Positions 1 to 10,884 of a stretch of 64,000 nucleotides of DNA are shown here, in pieces. The notes under the pieces are model-generated. The model searched no databases. It was given only the letters and a program-made list of their open reading frames with translations, and was not told where the DNA came from. Numbering within the stretch: the first letter of the stretch is position 1; every line of letters begins with the position of its first letter. Source of the stretch: Bisporella sp. PMI_857 (lineage: Eukaryota; Ascomycota; Leotiomycetes; Helotiales; Helotiaceae); the NCBI GenBank assembly GCA_021307315.1, contig JAJSPD010000002.1, positions 1,426,001-1,490,000 on the forward strand, read 5' to 3'. A program made the position numbers and the translations under genes.

Positions 1-615
1 ATATCTTTCTTGTGGAGACCTAGCTTCCCAGAAAGATACCATGAGAGAAGGCTTCCTTTAAGCTGATCTTCTGACACAAGATCCAGTTTGAAGAGACGAA
101 AATCTGTGGTCGAAAGGTCATCGTATTGAAAAGGCTGCAGGGAGCCATTGGGGTCTAAGGGATCTATCGTTCAAGATTTTGCCCTCTTGAATAGTAGCAG
201 TTGCAATGAAGGAAAAGGAAGTGGTCATCTGGTGTGTTGTTGACTTTTCACGTTGAGGAGAGACGAACAATGGAGCTCTGATGAGATGAAGTGCCGTTGA
301 GATTGAGCCACCTGTCAAGAAGCTCAGCAAGAATCGTCAGGAAAGCCTTACAGGCAGCCGACTCTAAACGAATCAGTGATGGGATGATAGCTTGACCACT
401 TTGCAACCTTAGTTTTGCCATAGTTCCGATAAAATTCCAAATGTTTGACATACAATAAATGCTTTCCATTTTCGAATATTCGGGATCGTCTCAAATATTG
501 AAAATGGTATAGTATTCCAATTTTACATTGCTCGTCGGATATCCATCGGTATATTTCTACACGAATGATCGTACCCAGATATTCCTACAACATGCCGCTG
601 AACAGATCGAAGAAG
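1..615. other. intergenic, no gene seen
   Basis: Only short overlapping open frames occur here, without ATG-led coding character or recognisable motifs. It lies downstream of the multicopper oxidase gene and probably holds its 3' UTR. Confidence 0.5.
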
Positions 616-2482
616 TTATTGCCTATCAGCCCAGTACTCATTGAAATGGACAACCCGTGGCCAGTGTTTCTTGTTTCCATACACATCCCCACCATACGTC
701 AAATATCCATCAACTTCTGGTAAGTTCCCCAATAATTCCGTGTCATTACCCATAACCCAAACAGTTTGCATGCCCCTATCCAAATCAGTACAATTTCCCC
801 AGAAAGTTGGTACATCTACTGTGGACTTACATTAGCATATGCTGCAAAATGTGACAATGAATCATCCATACTCCCGGGCTATCAACCCTCACCCTCCAAG
901 CCCGCCACCCTGCAGCCGTCCCATTCCTCGCAGTATTCGCCCACTTATACAACATCGTCGTATCCCTCTTCATCGGTGTCTTACCCCACTCCCCCAACTT
1001 CTTCTCGTTCACCTCCGCATCATAAGTCCCATTCCCAGATCCGAGATCGTAGTAGTGCGCCCCGTGTGCGTGCCACGGATGGATATCGATGCCTTCCCTA
1101 TCCGCGCCGGTGTTCTGGATCACGATCTCGAGTACCTCACCTATTTGCGCAGGGAACGCGTCAGTAACCGGATCGAGCCCGTTGTTAGCGAGGGCGCGAT
1201 CCATGGATGGATATTCGAGGGTGTTTCCTTTGTAAAGTGAGATAAGGTATGGCTCTTTCGGAGTTGACGGGTCCCAGGGAAGGCCGTTGGAGAGCCAGAC
1301 TGTTGGGCCTCTGACACTTTGGTGGACCGTGATCGTCACTCTGCGGGTTACTTCTTCTGCTGTTGGGAAGGCTTCAATATCCCATGGATATAGAGGACTT
1401 AATGCGTACTCAAGGAACCCATATGTCTGATTAGGCAGTGAAGAGATGGGGACTTTGGATGGCGGCAACTGTTTGGTCGCTGACTTTTTGCCATAGTTAA
1501 GCACGGCATAACCTCTCGTGAGGGTAGGGCGGTCTCTAGACTCCACTTGCATGTAATACCGCGACTTCTCAGGCTTCGGCTTTGTGTTGAGAATGACGGA
1601 AAAGCGCTGTCCGCTTCCAACTTGGAGATAAGAAATCTCATGAGGCTTGGTATATGCTCCATCAGCCTCGATGACCGTTAAGCAATCGTGATCCTCAAAC
1701 GCGAGACTCGCAAATGTAAGAGCAGTTCCTCCGATGAACCGAAGTCGATATGCCTTCCCAGGCTCGACATTTATTGTGCTTAGACTTGCACTGCAGGTCG
1801 TCCCGTTCGCAGTCCCCCCGCCTTTGCCGTTCACCAAGATCATACTAGTCTCACCACTCCATTGCAGAGGGCTAGAGATTAGTCCAGATTCAACCGTCGA
1901 ATCGTTCCTTGTGAAGACATCTTGTAGATATACAATTCGCTCTTCGTCATACTGATATGGCTTTATCCTATCTTCAATGATCAGAGGGCCGGTAGCGGAC
2001 ACTGCTTGAAACCCGACATGAGAATGATATAAGTATGTTCCTGCCGTACCTAGCTCAGGATGTATCTCGTAGTCGAAGAAGTGAAGAGGCGGTATAGGCC
2101 ATTGGGAGGCAGAAGGTGAGCCGTCGCTGAATGGAGACGATGCCATAGCGAGTCCATGCCAGTGCTATTTTGGCTCAGCTTGGACGTATCAGAAAGTTCA
2201 TAATAAACTTACCATCGTGAGGTTGCTATAAGGCATGTCATTATAAACTCGAATCCAATACGTATTTCCCTCGAGAAGTCGAATTTCTGGACCAGGCGAT
2301 GTCCCGTTGATAGTAACAACAGGCTTCGGGGGCAGGCATGATTGTGAGATATTTTCGACTGTAATTCTCAACACTGCATCTGGAACAAAGTTTTTATCAT
2401 GTTTACGCCAATGGTTGTTGGCAAGAACGTATCCTGCGAAAAATTGAAGTAATAGAAAACTACCATAATGTGAGAACAACAT
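616..2482 (-). CDS. secreted multicopper oxidase, ascorbate oxidase/laccase-like
   Basis: Three exons give 587 aa: 2482-2213, 2164-831 and 775-616. Both introns are GT-AG and all junctions keep frame. The ATG at 2482 opens a hydrophobic signal peptide (MLFSHYGSFLLLQFFAGYVLA); the further upstream open frame has no ATG. All copper-ligand blocks are visible: HWHG (residues 91-94, rebuilt across intron 1), HSH (137-139), HPWHAH (452-457) and HCHILQHMLM (526-535). The last exon supplies the family's C-terminal GMQTVWVMG and LTYGGDVYGN stretches. The family oxidises phenolic or other reducing substrates at a type-1 copper and reduces O2 to water at the trinuclear centre; the substrate of this member cannot be read from sequence. 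The protein is probably exported. The order of blocks and the length match fungal ascorbate-oxidase-like enzymes better than Fet3 ferroxidases, because no C-terminal membrane anchor is seen. Confidence 0.93.
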
Positions 2483-3841
2483 CACGAAAGATATCGACAA
2501 AGGAAAGTCAAGGATGGATAGATAAAATAGTATATTGGAGTGACAGGAGAGCCATGTATGAGAGATGACGCAGGAACAATCTCCTTACCAATATTCATGG
2601 TCGCTCATTTCTACAGTAAAAAGGCAAATCAGCGGGATAAGCCAATAGAGAGCGAATTTGCCCCTGTATTTTACTAGGGCACGCCTGCGTAAAACACAAT
2701 TCCTCTGAGCAAAATCCAGGAATACATACATGGCCGCCGACTGCCGATCCCTACTATATGCTCAGTGAAAAGAAAGTAACGAGTCCTCAAAATCCATGAA
2801 CCCTAACTAGTGCTTACTTACAGCCGTGGCTGAGTGCTTATCTGACAACATGAACAGCATGTCAATTTCAGGTACAACATCCCTACAAAAGCCTATTGCG
2901 CCTGGCGCCGCAGTCCTTGATGCAAGAAAAGGTTTACCAAGCCGGCACTAACAACGCTAACACGGCAGTATCGGACTGTGTCTTAACCGCTAAATCCGCT
3001 AGACGGGTTCCGAGATTCATTTATATAAGGAGATATGCAAATCTTCAACATTCCGGCAGTATTTGCGTAATCAAAACTTGTAGAACCAGGTTGCTGACAG
3101 CAACATGCAGGTATTTTAGAGCGAAGCCCCTTGGCACAGCACAGCTGTTGTGAAATAAATGATAAAATGACAACCTTACAAGCGAAAGGCTCATGGCAGA
3201 CAGAATGTTCGGAAACCCGGAAAAGCGAGTCGATTAATACGCAAACAGGAAATGATCAAGTTGCAGAAATTATCTTTCATTGGCATATTTTGATAATCAC
3301 GTAATCAGGCCAGATATCTAGCAGACCATCTGCTGTGTCTCGAAGTGATTCTGAGGTCTTCGATATCGCTCTATGACCAAGACTTCATTCTGGATATGAT
3401 ATTACCTCAACACTCACCGTAGAGAATGCAACCTCGGCTGGCTTCGATTGAGTAACTGTGATGTGTTAGAGACAGCAAAATTCTTGATGGCAGGCAACTT
3501 ATGGATTTATAGATGCAGAATAAGAAATAGGTAGACTACACGAACCCTAGAAATTGATGGAAATGAGTTTGATCCTTGCATATCTTATGAGTGCCCTATT
3601 TGTGCCCTTGTTAGCCACGAGCTGCCCAAGAAAAATAGAAATCAAGACGACTAACCTCGACTTTCTAAAATCGCTCTCTTCCACTTTAATCGGCAATCTT
3701 GCTCAAGGTTAAGACCGAAACGAATATGATATTCGAGAGTAATTGGTCCAAACGGGACTAGTTGCTATATAACCCTAGGCCGGGTGCTTATGCTGATATT
3801 CGATACCTCGGAATGGTATGACAGTATGAACCAAAGATACC
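2483..3841. other. intergenic, promoter side of the multicopper oxidase gene
   Basis: About 1.36 kb with no convincing coding frame. An 85-codon plus-strand open frame at 2896-3153 has no recognisable motif. The stretch presumably carries the oxidase promoter and the 3' flank of the C2H2/DUF3716 gene. Confidence 0.5.
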
Positions 3842-5080
3842 CTATGCACTCGGTGTTCGGTAGTTTATTGCTGGTAGACGTAGATTTTCCTCTGAGAACT
3901 CATCAGGAAACCTGACCTTACGTGCGCTCGAGTCGTCATTGTAATTACCAGAAACGCGCTTCCTTTTTCCTAAAACTTCCATTCGAGCTGTAGCAAGGCA
4001 AGACAAACGCATGTGCAAGGTGGCTTCTTCCTGTAGACGCGCTTCTTCTGTCAAGCCTTGATATATCCTTATCCAGTCATCCGGTGTGAAGTTATCAGTC
4101 TCACTAGATTCTGCAACAACTGCTCTGTCGCCAGATTGTGAAGTGGTAATTGGCGCTGATGGCATAGGGACAGATACTGGTTCGCTGGTAGAGCCTGAGA
4201 AATCAGTAGGCTGAGGAGATTGTTGGTTCTGCCGGAAAGAGCATCGTCCCCCGTTGCAGTTATAATAGCAATTAGCACAGGCTTCTAGCAGATACCCACG
4301 AATGACAACACATTCCTGGAAAGGCCCACTTTGCTCTTGACAGTGATGACAGGCATGCTTTCCTTTGAAACAGAGACCACGCTGCTGTACCAAGGTGCTC
4401 TCCAGATTCTCTATCCGTCGATCAAGCATCTTCACATCCTTTCCCGGTCGTAGGTGAAGGTTCCTTACAACATCCATTCGAAATATTTCATGGGTTCTGG
4501 GCCGAGCAATGGTAGGAAGTACTTTCGTTTCGGGCCAAATGCTATGATCGACTCGAATATCAAAATTGTTGTCGGTAATGATTTCTTCTTCTGCTTCCTC
4601 CACTTCCTCGCTCTTACTGGTACCTCTATTTCCATCCATGGCCAGCTGCTTGGCCTTCTCGTGTGGCACTTTGTGGACGACTTCTATATGCTTTCTCAGA
4701 TCGAATCTGTCTCTGAATCCTCGCTTTTTCCAAGGACAATCTTCGACCGGGCAGAAGTTATTCTTGGGTCGAGGTCGGTTTGTTTTGGCCTTGGGTTGGT
4801 CAGCTTGTTCCGACAGTTGTGATGCATCCTGTCCCGTTTTTGGTTGATTGGCGGCGACAAAAGACGAGCGGTCTTGTGCGACTTCTTGTGCTTGTGGTAT
4901 AGGGATCTTCGCAATAGATTTTGCTCTGACCTGCTTTGGCTTCTTGGTGGAGGAACTGTCGGTCCTAACACCGCCTTCGTGTCTGGATCCTGTGGAGCGA
5001 CGGGCAGCTGCATGAGTGTTGCTTTCCATCAGGATCTGTGCTCCTGGACTGTGGCCATCATTCTCTTCGCTGTTCGCCAT
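3842..5080 (-). CDS. C2H2 zinc-finger protein with DUF3716-type Cys-rich domain
   Basis: Single-exon gene, 412 aa from the ATG at 5080 (MANSEEND). The longer open frame upstream begins at a GTG, so I reject it. A C2H2-like finger is visible around residues 123-150: FCPVEDCPW, then FDLRKHIEVVH. A second Cys-rich block follows at about residues 235-285: CHHCQEQSGPFQECVV, then ACANCYYNCNGGRCSFR. This CxxC / GPF..C / CANC / CSF pattern is what I know as the fungal DUF3716 domain. The rest is low-complexity and rich in Ser, Gln and Lys, and a basic KRKRV stretch could be a nuclear signal. A nuclear regulatory role is inference from the finger only. The gene stands alone, about 1 kb from the eIF5A-like gene and transcribed away from it. 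Confidence 0.8.
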   Translation of the reverse strand: MANSEENDGHSPGAQILMESNTHAAARRSTGSRHEGGVRTDSSSTKKPKQVRAKSIAKIPIPQAQEVAQDRSSFVAANQPKTGQDASQLSEQADQPKAKTNRPRPKNNFCPVEDCPWKKRGFRDRFDLRKHIEVVHKVPHEKAKQLAMDGNRGTSKSEEVEEAEEEIITDNNFDIRVDHSIWPETKVLPTIARPRTHEIFRMDVVRNLHLRPGKDVKMLDRRIENLESTLVQQRGLCFKGKHACHHCQEQSGPFQECVVIRGYLLEACANCYYNCNGGRCSFRQNQQSPQPTDFSGSTSEPVSVPMPSAPITTSQSGDRAVVAESSETDNFTPDDWIRIYQGLTEEARLQEEATLHMRLSCLATARMEVLGKRKRVSGNYNDDSSARKVRFPDEFSEENLRLPAINYRTPSA

Positions 5081-6116
5081 GCTTGGGTTTGCGCAGACAA
5101 TCACGTAGGGGGAATGACTTGAGTTCGGGGAGAAGCCCTCTATTTAACGCGTCGCGTGGTCCGGTTGCTCGGTCCGGATGTATTTGCCCCACTTCCCGGC
5201 CACTACACGTTCGGCGGAACTCAACGACATCCCATCCGATGGCTTATCAATGTGTGGAATAGTGATGCTGTGACCCCCAAACATATCTCAGCATGTCTCT
5301 AAAGACATACTTAAGGTCTATATACATAGACACGAGTGTCTGTTACTAGATCTGGGAATAGAAGCAGACTTTAAAGTCGCTCAGGAGGTAGTGTATGGAT
5401 TATTGCCCTTACGAAACAAGTTGTGAGGACCGTCAGACATGCGTTATTGACAATCACCTATACAAGCCTACTCATGGCCTCTGTAATTCGTTTTCTTGGT
5501 CAAATTAAATGCTCTTTCTTCGCATTCTAGCCTAATGAAAAATCTGCCTTCAGAACCTTGAGCCTAAGGTTGCCCTAATCTCGAAAGGCTACTTTTGTAC
5601 CATCCATATTCCACAAGTGTTGAGCACAAACTCGGGGGAAAAAAACATTGTTCCCTCTCTTGCTTAATCATTAAATGTTCGTTCGTCTACATCGAGATGC
5701 TCTGCTGAAGATGCCTTTGCAAGTTCTGCGTTGCTATATACAGCATATATTTTAGATAGCACACTAGCCCTAGGCAGACTTTATACTAATTTTCTATGTG
5801 AGTCACCCACCGAAACTAAGCTCAAACTCTAAAAGGCACAAATCTCGGGAATTTAGATTTAATAGTCTATTTTGTAGTGGTTAGGAAGAGATCGCGTGTC
5901 GTCACTATTTGCATTAAAGACGCACTTTCCTTATCCTTTCGCTATTTCCCAAGTCATCAACATACCACCACGCCACAAAGTCAGACCTAATGCAAAGCAA
6001 ACTCTCGAAGCAGCAGCTCTCAAGACCGAAAAATATCGCTTTCCGCTCCTGAATAGTCAGAAATAACCAGATATACAATATTCAAACGATCTCGAACCTG
6101 GGATATCTCGTCCACA
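5081..6116. other. divergent intergenic region between C2H2/DUF3716 and eIF5A-like genes
   Basis: About 1 kb between two divergently transcribed genes, so it must hold both promoters. No long coding frame. Near the eIF5A-like start the plus strand becomes A/C-rich, like a fungal 5' leader. Confidence 0.55.
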
Positions 6117-6605
6117 ATGCCTTACACGGAAGAGGAGGAAGAAAAATACGCCGCTGAGGTGACAGGAAACGCAAACCCATCCCTCACCTACCCTGCGCAA
6201 GCCTCCTCCCTCCGCAAAGGCGGATACGCCCTCCTAAAATCACATCCTTGCAAGATCCTCGAGATCCATACGTCAAAGCCCGGCAAGCATGGTCACGCGA
6301 AATGCGCCTTTAGTGGCATCGACATCTTTACAGGCAAGTTTGTCGAGGATAGCTGTCCCAGTAGCCATAATATGGAGGTTCCGTTCGTGAAGAAGAGGGA
6401 ATATGAGGTCGTGTATGTGACAGCGGATGGGTTTCTGGCATTGTTAGAAGGGGCGGGGATGAAGGAGGATGTAAAGCTTCCTGAGACGAGCGTTGGGGAG
6501 AAGGTCAGGAGTATGGTGGAGCATGGGGAGGTGTGCTTAGTTATTATTATAAGTGCGATGGGCAAGGAGGTGGTGGTTGATGCTAAAGCTAGTGCTAAGG
6601 ACTAA
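6117..6605 (+). CDS. eIF5A: divergent, intronless eIF5A-like translation factor
   Basis: 162 aa, one exon, ATG to TAA. eIF5A binds the ribosome and helps peptide-bond formation at stalling motifs such as polyproline; it needs hypusine on one lysine. The hypusine loop is present as HTSKPGKHGHAK (residues 51-62), putting the modified lysine at K57. Other family blocks are LRKGGYALLK, PCKI, DIFTGKFVED, HNMEVP and the C-terminal IIISAMGKE. Total length is normal for the family. The N-terminus (MPYTEEEEEKYAAEV) and much of the S1-like C-terminal half differ strongly from conserved fungal eIF5A as I know it. Inside the loop the usual TSKTGK reads TSKPGK. Intact reading frame with conserved core argues for a functional protein. 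With no intron and such divergence, it may be a second, specialised paralogue or an old retrocopy rather than the housekeeping gene; only a genome search could tell. Confidence 0.88.
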   Translation: MPYTEEEEEKYAAEVTGNANPSLTYPAQASSLRKGGYALLKSHPCKILEIHTSKPGKHGHAKCAFSGIDIFTGKFVEDSCPSSHNMEVPFVKKREYEVVYVTADGFLALLEGAGMKEDVKLPETSVGEKVRSMVEHGEVCLVIIISAMGKEVVVDAKASAKD

Positions 6606-7867
6606 GACGTATTGTGATCCAGATATATTGATTTTGGTTTTTATTGTGCATCTATTCGATCACATGGAGCGGGATCCGCTCTTTGTTACTCTCATCAATA
6701 ATCAAAGTATTTCTCTCATTTGTTTGGAGGCTATACATAAGTCTATATTACGCTTTCGTTGCAAGTGTGGCTATGAGTCTGAAGAGGTATCTTGATTTTA
6801 AAATAAAATAAAATAAAAGTGTGCAAGGGAGGGGGGGGATCTAGATACTTGGAGCAGAACGCTTTTTCACGGTAATGTCACATTGATAGCTACTTTCGAG
6901 CATACCGTTCAACACACCGATAGGTTCATCCCGCCCTACTCAATATAATTTCAAGGTTTGAACCACACATCTTCTAGTGACTCAAAAGGTTTATGAGACT
7001 GGTATCGAGGCATGCGCCATATCACGTTACGACTATCGTGTTTCAACTCCTATAAAGAATGCAGAAGGGCTTTAAAGGGTTGGAACCAAGCGATTATGCT
7101 TCGACTTTTGTTTATATTTGTTTTGAAGTGCTGCCGACGGCGAGAGGTCGACTCCTTTAGAGGCGTGCTGATGCACAACGGGCAATATTTTCGCCCACAA
7201 GCTTACAATCTTCGGAGTAAATCCGAGATGAGTCAATATGTCAAGCAAGTTGTATATCATCTATCATGAAATACACTTGGTATCTACGAATAGCCATTTG
7301 ATACATTGGGCTGGGATACTTGTCTATCAAGGACGTGAGGTCATGCGTCCATCACTACCCAGGTTTTTCCGACAAAATCTCATCGCATTTGTGGCGGCTC
7401 CGTAGGTTTCAGTATTTGTCAGTATCATGCTGGGTGGGGCCTACTCCATCCTCCCCACTACCTTGTACTAAGGCAGGCTTTGGCGCACTGTGCTTTCCGG
7501 TGGCAGGCAAGACGAGAAATCAAGTACCAGAATCCCAAGGTTAACAAGGTGTGAAATCACATGAGGCCCACGAAATACAAGCGGATAATTTGTTCAAACT
7601 GGTTTTTTTTTTCATGGATGGCTATCCCAAAAAAAAAAACACCCCCCAAACCAAACTTCGACTCCTAGAATAACATGTCCCGGGTCTACCGTTGACAAAT
7701 CCAAAGTTCAATTTCCCTGCTTCGTTCCTCTTTCCACTCCAAGCTATCTATACCCATCAGCATTGATGCTCCCCCGTCTCTTGGCCCCGTCATGAAAATA
7801 ACATTATGTACAAGATGTCTTTCATAGCATAACTCCACAAGAAATAAACGCCAGAACAAGCAGCCTC
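6606..7867. other. intergenic, convergent 3' ends
   Basis: About 1.26 kb between the 3' ends of the eIF5A-like gene and the Asn-rich secreted-protein gene. It contains a short AAAAT-type repeat near 6800, a G run near 6830, and T and A runs near 7600-7640. No coding frame is supported. Confidence 0.5.
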
Positions 7868-8853
7868 TTAAGTCTGGATGTTTACCACAATAGCCACGTC
7901 GTTGTCGTTGTTGTTGTTGTTGTTATTGTTATTGCGGTTGCGTCCCCGGTTGTTACGGTCATATCCATTCTCATCCAAGAACTGCACAAAGACGGCTGTG
8001 TCAGGGTTTGAGTCAAGAATGATTGCGGGGTCAGCAGTCTCGAAGGCGTTGGACCACCTTGGAGCCGAAGCACCAGAGGGAAGCAGTTCCTCGACGTTCA
8101 AGCTGTCGTTATCGAACTTGGCCTGGGCATTGGGGTCGTAGAACCCGAACTGCTGCTGTGGGGTAGCAGAGGACTGGGCAAGTAATTCTTGGACGCGGGA
8201 TGGTTGCTCATCTGAAGTGAAAGGGTCAGACTCGGATTCGCGGATGACCACAAAGACTTGGTTCTGTGCGTTCTCATTGGACTGAAGTCTGCGGTTGACG
8301 TAGCGGCGTTCGTTTCTACCGTCACGGTTATCAACAATCTCGGTGACGACAATGATGACTGTGTTCTAAATAACGTGTTAGTGAGCGCATACTCATGGGA
8401 AAGTAAGAGCTTACCACTTCGTTGTTGTTGTCGTCACGACGATTTCTGAAAGTGTTGCGGCGAACGTTATCTCTGAATTCTCTGGAGTTATCGACGACAA
8501 TGAGCCTCTCTTGGATCAGCTGTACCAATTGTACATCCCTGTTTCTCTCCTCGTCCGAGATGACAATATTTTGGAACTGGGTGACGGTGATATCTTGGAT
8601 GACATCAAAATCGTCATTGCGGTCCCCTCCGCGGCCACGTCCCCGATCATCACGCTTCCAAGTAATTCCTCGCTCAGCAAGAGATCCTGGCTGTCTAACA
8701 GCGACAGCAGCATTGTTCTCAAATCTTGAGTGGAGATGAGGAGCTTTAGCTTGTCAGTATTAGTCTCAATGGGATTCGACTGTTCAAAAACAAACCTGCG
8801 ACGGAGAGAGAGGCAAAGCCCAAAAGTGACAAAGATAGTGTTGGGAATAACAT
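7868..8853 (-). CDS. secreted Asn/Arg-rich protein, unknown function
   Basis: Three exons give 294 aa: 8853-8796, 8743-8415 and 8365-7868. Introns are GT-AG and the total of 885 nt closes exactly in frame. The ATG gives a clear signal peptide (MLFPTLSLSLLGFASLSVA). I do not recognise the family. The mature protein alternates hydrophobic, beta-prone stretches (FQNIVISDEE, TVIIVVTEIVDN, DTAVFVQFLDENG, VAIVVNIQT) with Arg/Asn/Asp-rich segments such as RRNTFRNRRDDNNNE and RNRNNNNNNNNNDND. Nine consecutive Asn lie at residues 274-282, encoded by a mixed AAC/AAT tract that is also a microsatellite. No cysteine is visible in the mature part, so it is not a typical cysteine-rich effector or hydrophobin. 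A cell-wall, matrix or self-assembling role would be inference. The neighbouring genes give no functional clue. Confidence 0.82.
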
Positions 8854-9202
8854 AATGGTGGTAGGCAGTTTGGAGTATTGAAAGTGAAGAATATAATTAA
8901 AAGATTTTAAAAATGTTAGACCTGCTGTAAAGGATTGTGGCGGCCACTGGGGCGCTCTGAAATGAATGTAGGTGGAAAAGGATTTGGATTGTCACTAAGA
9001 AGCTGGGAGTTGTGATGAACAAAAACGACGATGTAGGATATTCCAGAGTACATATACAACTTTCCAACTCTCGAGTTGTATGGTAAGGGTACGCTTCGGA
9101 ACCATCCTTCTCCGTTCACATCACGAACCTACCCCAAGACAAGGGGTGAGTCTAATCGCATTAGGCTTTTCTAGTGAGCACATCCTATCTATGGCCCGAT
9201 TT

Positions 9203-9637
9203 TTACCATATAAGCTTAATGCGACGGAGGAAAGAGGTCTTGGCAGTGTTATCAACGCGGGCGGAAGCGTGGAACTCGGCAGCGGGCATGGACGCCAAGA
9301 CATATTCAAAAACATTAGACCTATCTTGAATTTGGTAAAGGCATGGGGGATCATCCCATAGCAAGAGTCGGGATGACAGAAAACCGTGCATGAATAAGCT
9401 TAAAATCCCATTTAGCCAATAGAATGCTGACGTTGAGACAAACGTCAAAGTGCGGAAAGGCTTGGCAACATACAGGCTCGGACGTGCGAGACCCATGCGA
9501 AACCGCGCCAGTATCAAGCGAAGAACATCACGGAGATATGCAACGTGATAAGTGAGAGATAGCCCCGGGGACTCTCTAATAACAGTATCATGGAAGTAAT
9601 AATATTGGATGAAAAGAGTTAGAACAGTCCAAAACAT
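9203..9637 (-). CDS. doubtful hydrophobic ORF
   Basis: An open minus-strand frame runs for 191 codons (9203-9778), but its upstream end starts at GTG. The first ATG is at 9637 (MFWTVLTLF), leaving 144 codons. The translation has several aromatic/aliphatic stretches that could be membrane segments (FWTVLTLFIQYYYF, FYWLNGILSLFMHG). I recognise no family and see no flanking exon with clear splice signals. The frame is longer than most chance frames in this window, which is the only reason to list it. It may be chance or a decayed gene. Confidence 0.2.
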   Translation of the reverse strand: MFWTVLTLFIQYYYFHDTVIRESPGLSLTYHVAYLRDVLRLILARFRMGLARPSLYVAKPFRTLTFVSTSAFYWLNGILSLFMHGFLSSRLLLWDDPPCLYQIQDRSNVFEYVLASMPAAEFHASARVDNTAKTSFLRRIKLIW

Positions 9638-9869
9638 TGAAACTACACCAATGATTGGTCGATTGTAATATCTTGGCGCGCAGATTTTGCAATGATTTGA
9701 GAACAAACTGCCGGCTTCTACTCTGCAGAGAGTCGTCAAAATATGAAATACCTTCGAATTTTGGCTTACTACTACCACAGAAGATCTTTCTCAAAGATTT
9801 ATAAGCTGAACCTTTACCAATGGCCTAAAATAGACCCTAGTTCAATGATATCATCCTGAGCGAAAATAA

Positions 9870-9881
9870 CCCCCCCCCCCC
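9870..9881. repeat. poly-C run (12 C)
   Basis: An uninterrupted run of 12 C on the plus strand in non-coding sequence. It is a simple mononucleotide tract with no evident role. Confidence 0.9.
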
Positions 9882-10884
9882 AAAAGCCGAAACAGACGAA
9901 CATATGGCTTTTAGGGCACCAGCACTCCGTCTGAGGGTTTGACAGGTGAGACGAAGAGTCGTCCCAAAATTCGATTTTTCTGATACTTCTTTCAGATGGT
10001 ATCAACCGGCCGCCAAACGTACGTTACCAAACTTGATATATTAAGATGTGATAGTTTGTGATGAGAGTCCCTTGGGTTAACATCAGATGACTAAATCTCA
10101 CGAGAGGACTTCTCAACAGACAATCTGGAGGTCCAACTCCCACCAGACCATCATGAGAAGATTAGGTATCAGCTCCCTGTCATCGTACCCTTGATTCAAG
10201 TCAAGTCTTGTAATGATGCGATGTGATTATTTGTCACTCCCAACTGCTCTTGATCCGTCCAAGACCAAAAATGCTATTTCTGTTTCCTAGGCAATCATGG
10301 TCACCTCAACAGCATTGTTTCGATGAACGCCGCTTGTTTCGGACGGAGACTTTTTGCCAATGACGAATTGAACATCTCGGAGATTTCATCGTTTGATTTG
10401 ATTCATGATTTGAAAAACTTTTCTCATGTTTATCGAGCGTTGGCTGGTGAAATCCAGCGCACGGTTATGAGCCAGAGTTGATGCCAACTCCGCGTCACAG
10501 ATTGAAGATCCCCCTGTGACTGTGATTCTGGACTGTATTTGTGCCACTGGGTATTCCCAACATGCGAGCGAGGACTTGTCAGTTCGAATTAATAGGATTA
10601 GAAAACGGTGAAAGCTCAAAGTCTCTTAGGACGTCAATGACCAAGTCAACACGATGGAGAAAGATCACAGAAGACTCTGTGGTTTTGCTAAGTTGAGCCT
10701 AGCGTGTGGCTATATCACGTGAATACCATATCTGGTTAGTTCCCGCCTGGTGGTGGCTAGAGCTTAACCTTAGCGAGAAAAAAATCCAAAAGTTTTGTGA
10801 AGATTTCCAGAGCTTCACGATAGCATCAATTGCACCAATTATCCTACGCACCCGTCCTATTTCACCCCACGCAGAGAATCATCG

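Larger units (their letters stand above)
8854..10884. other. intergenic, upstream of fibrillarin
   Basis: About 2 kb separating two divergent genes. It contains one doubtful minus-strand open frame (listed separately) and a 12-base C run at 9870-9881. The final 100 bases before the NOP1 ATG look like a fungal leader. Confidence 0.45.
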
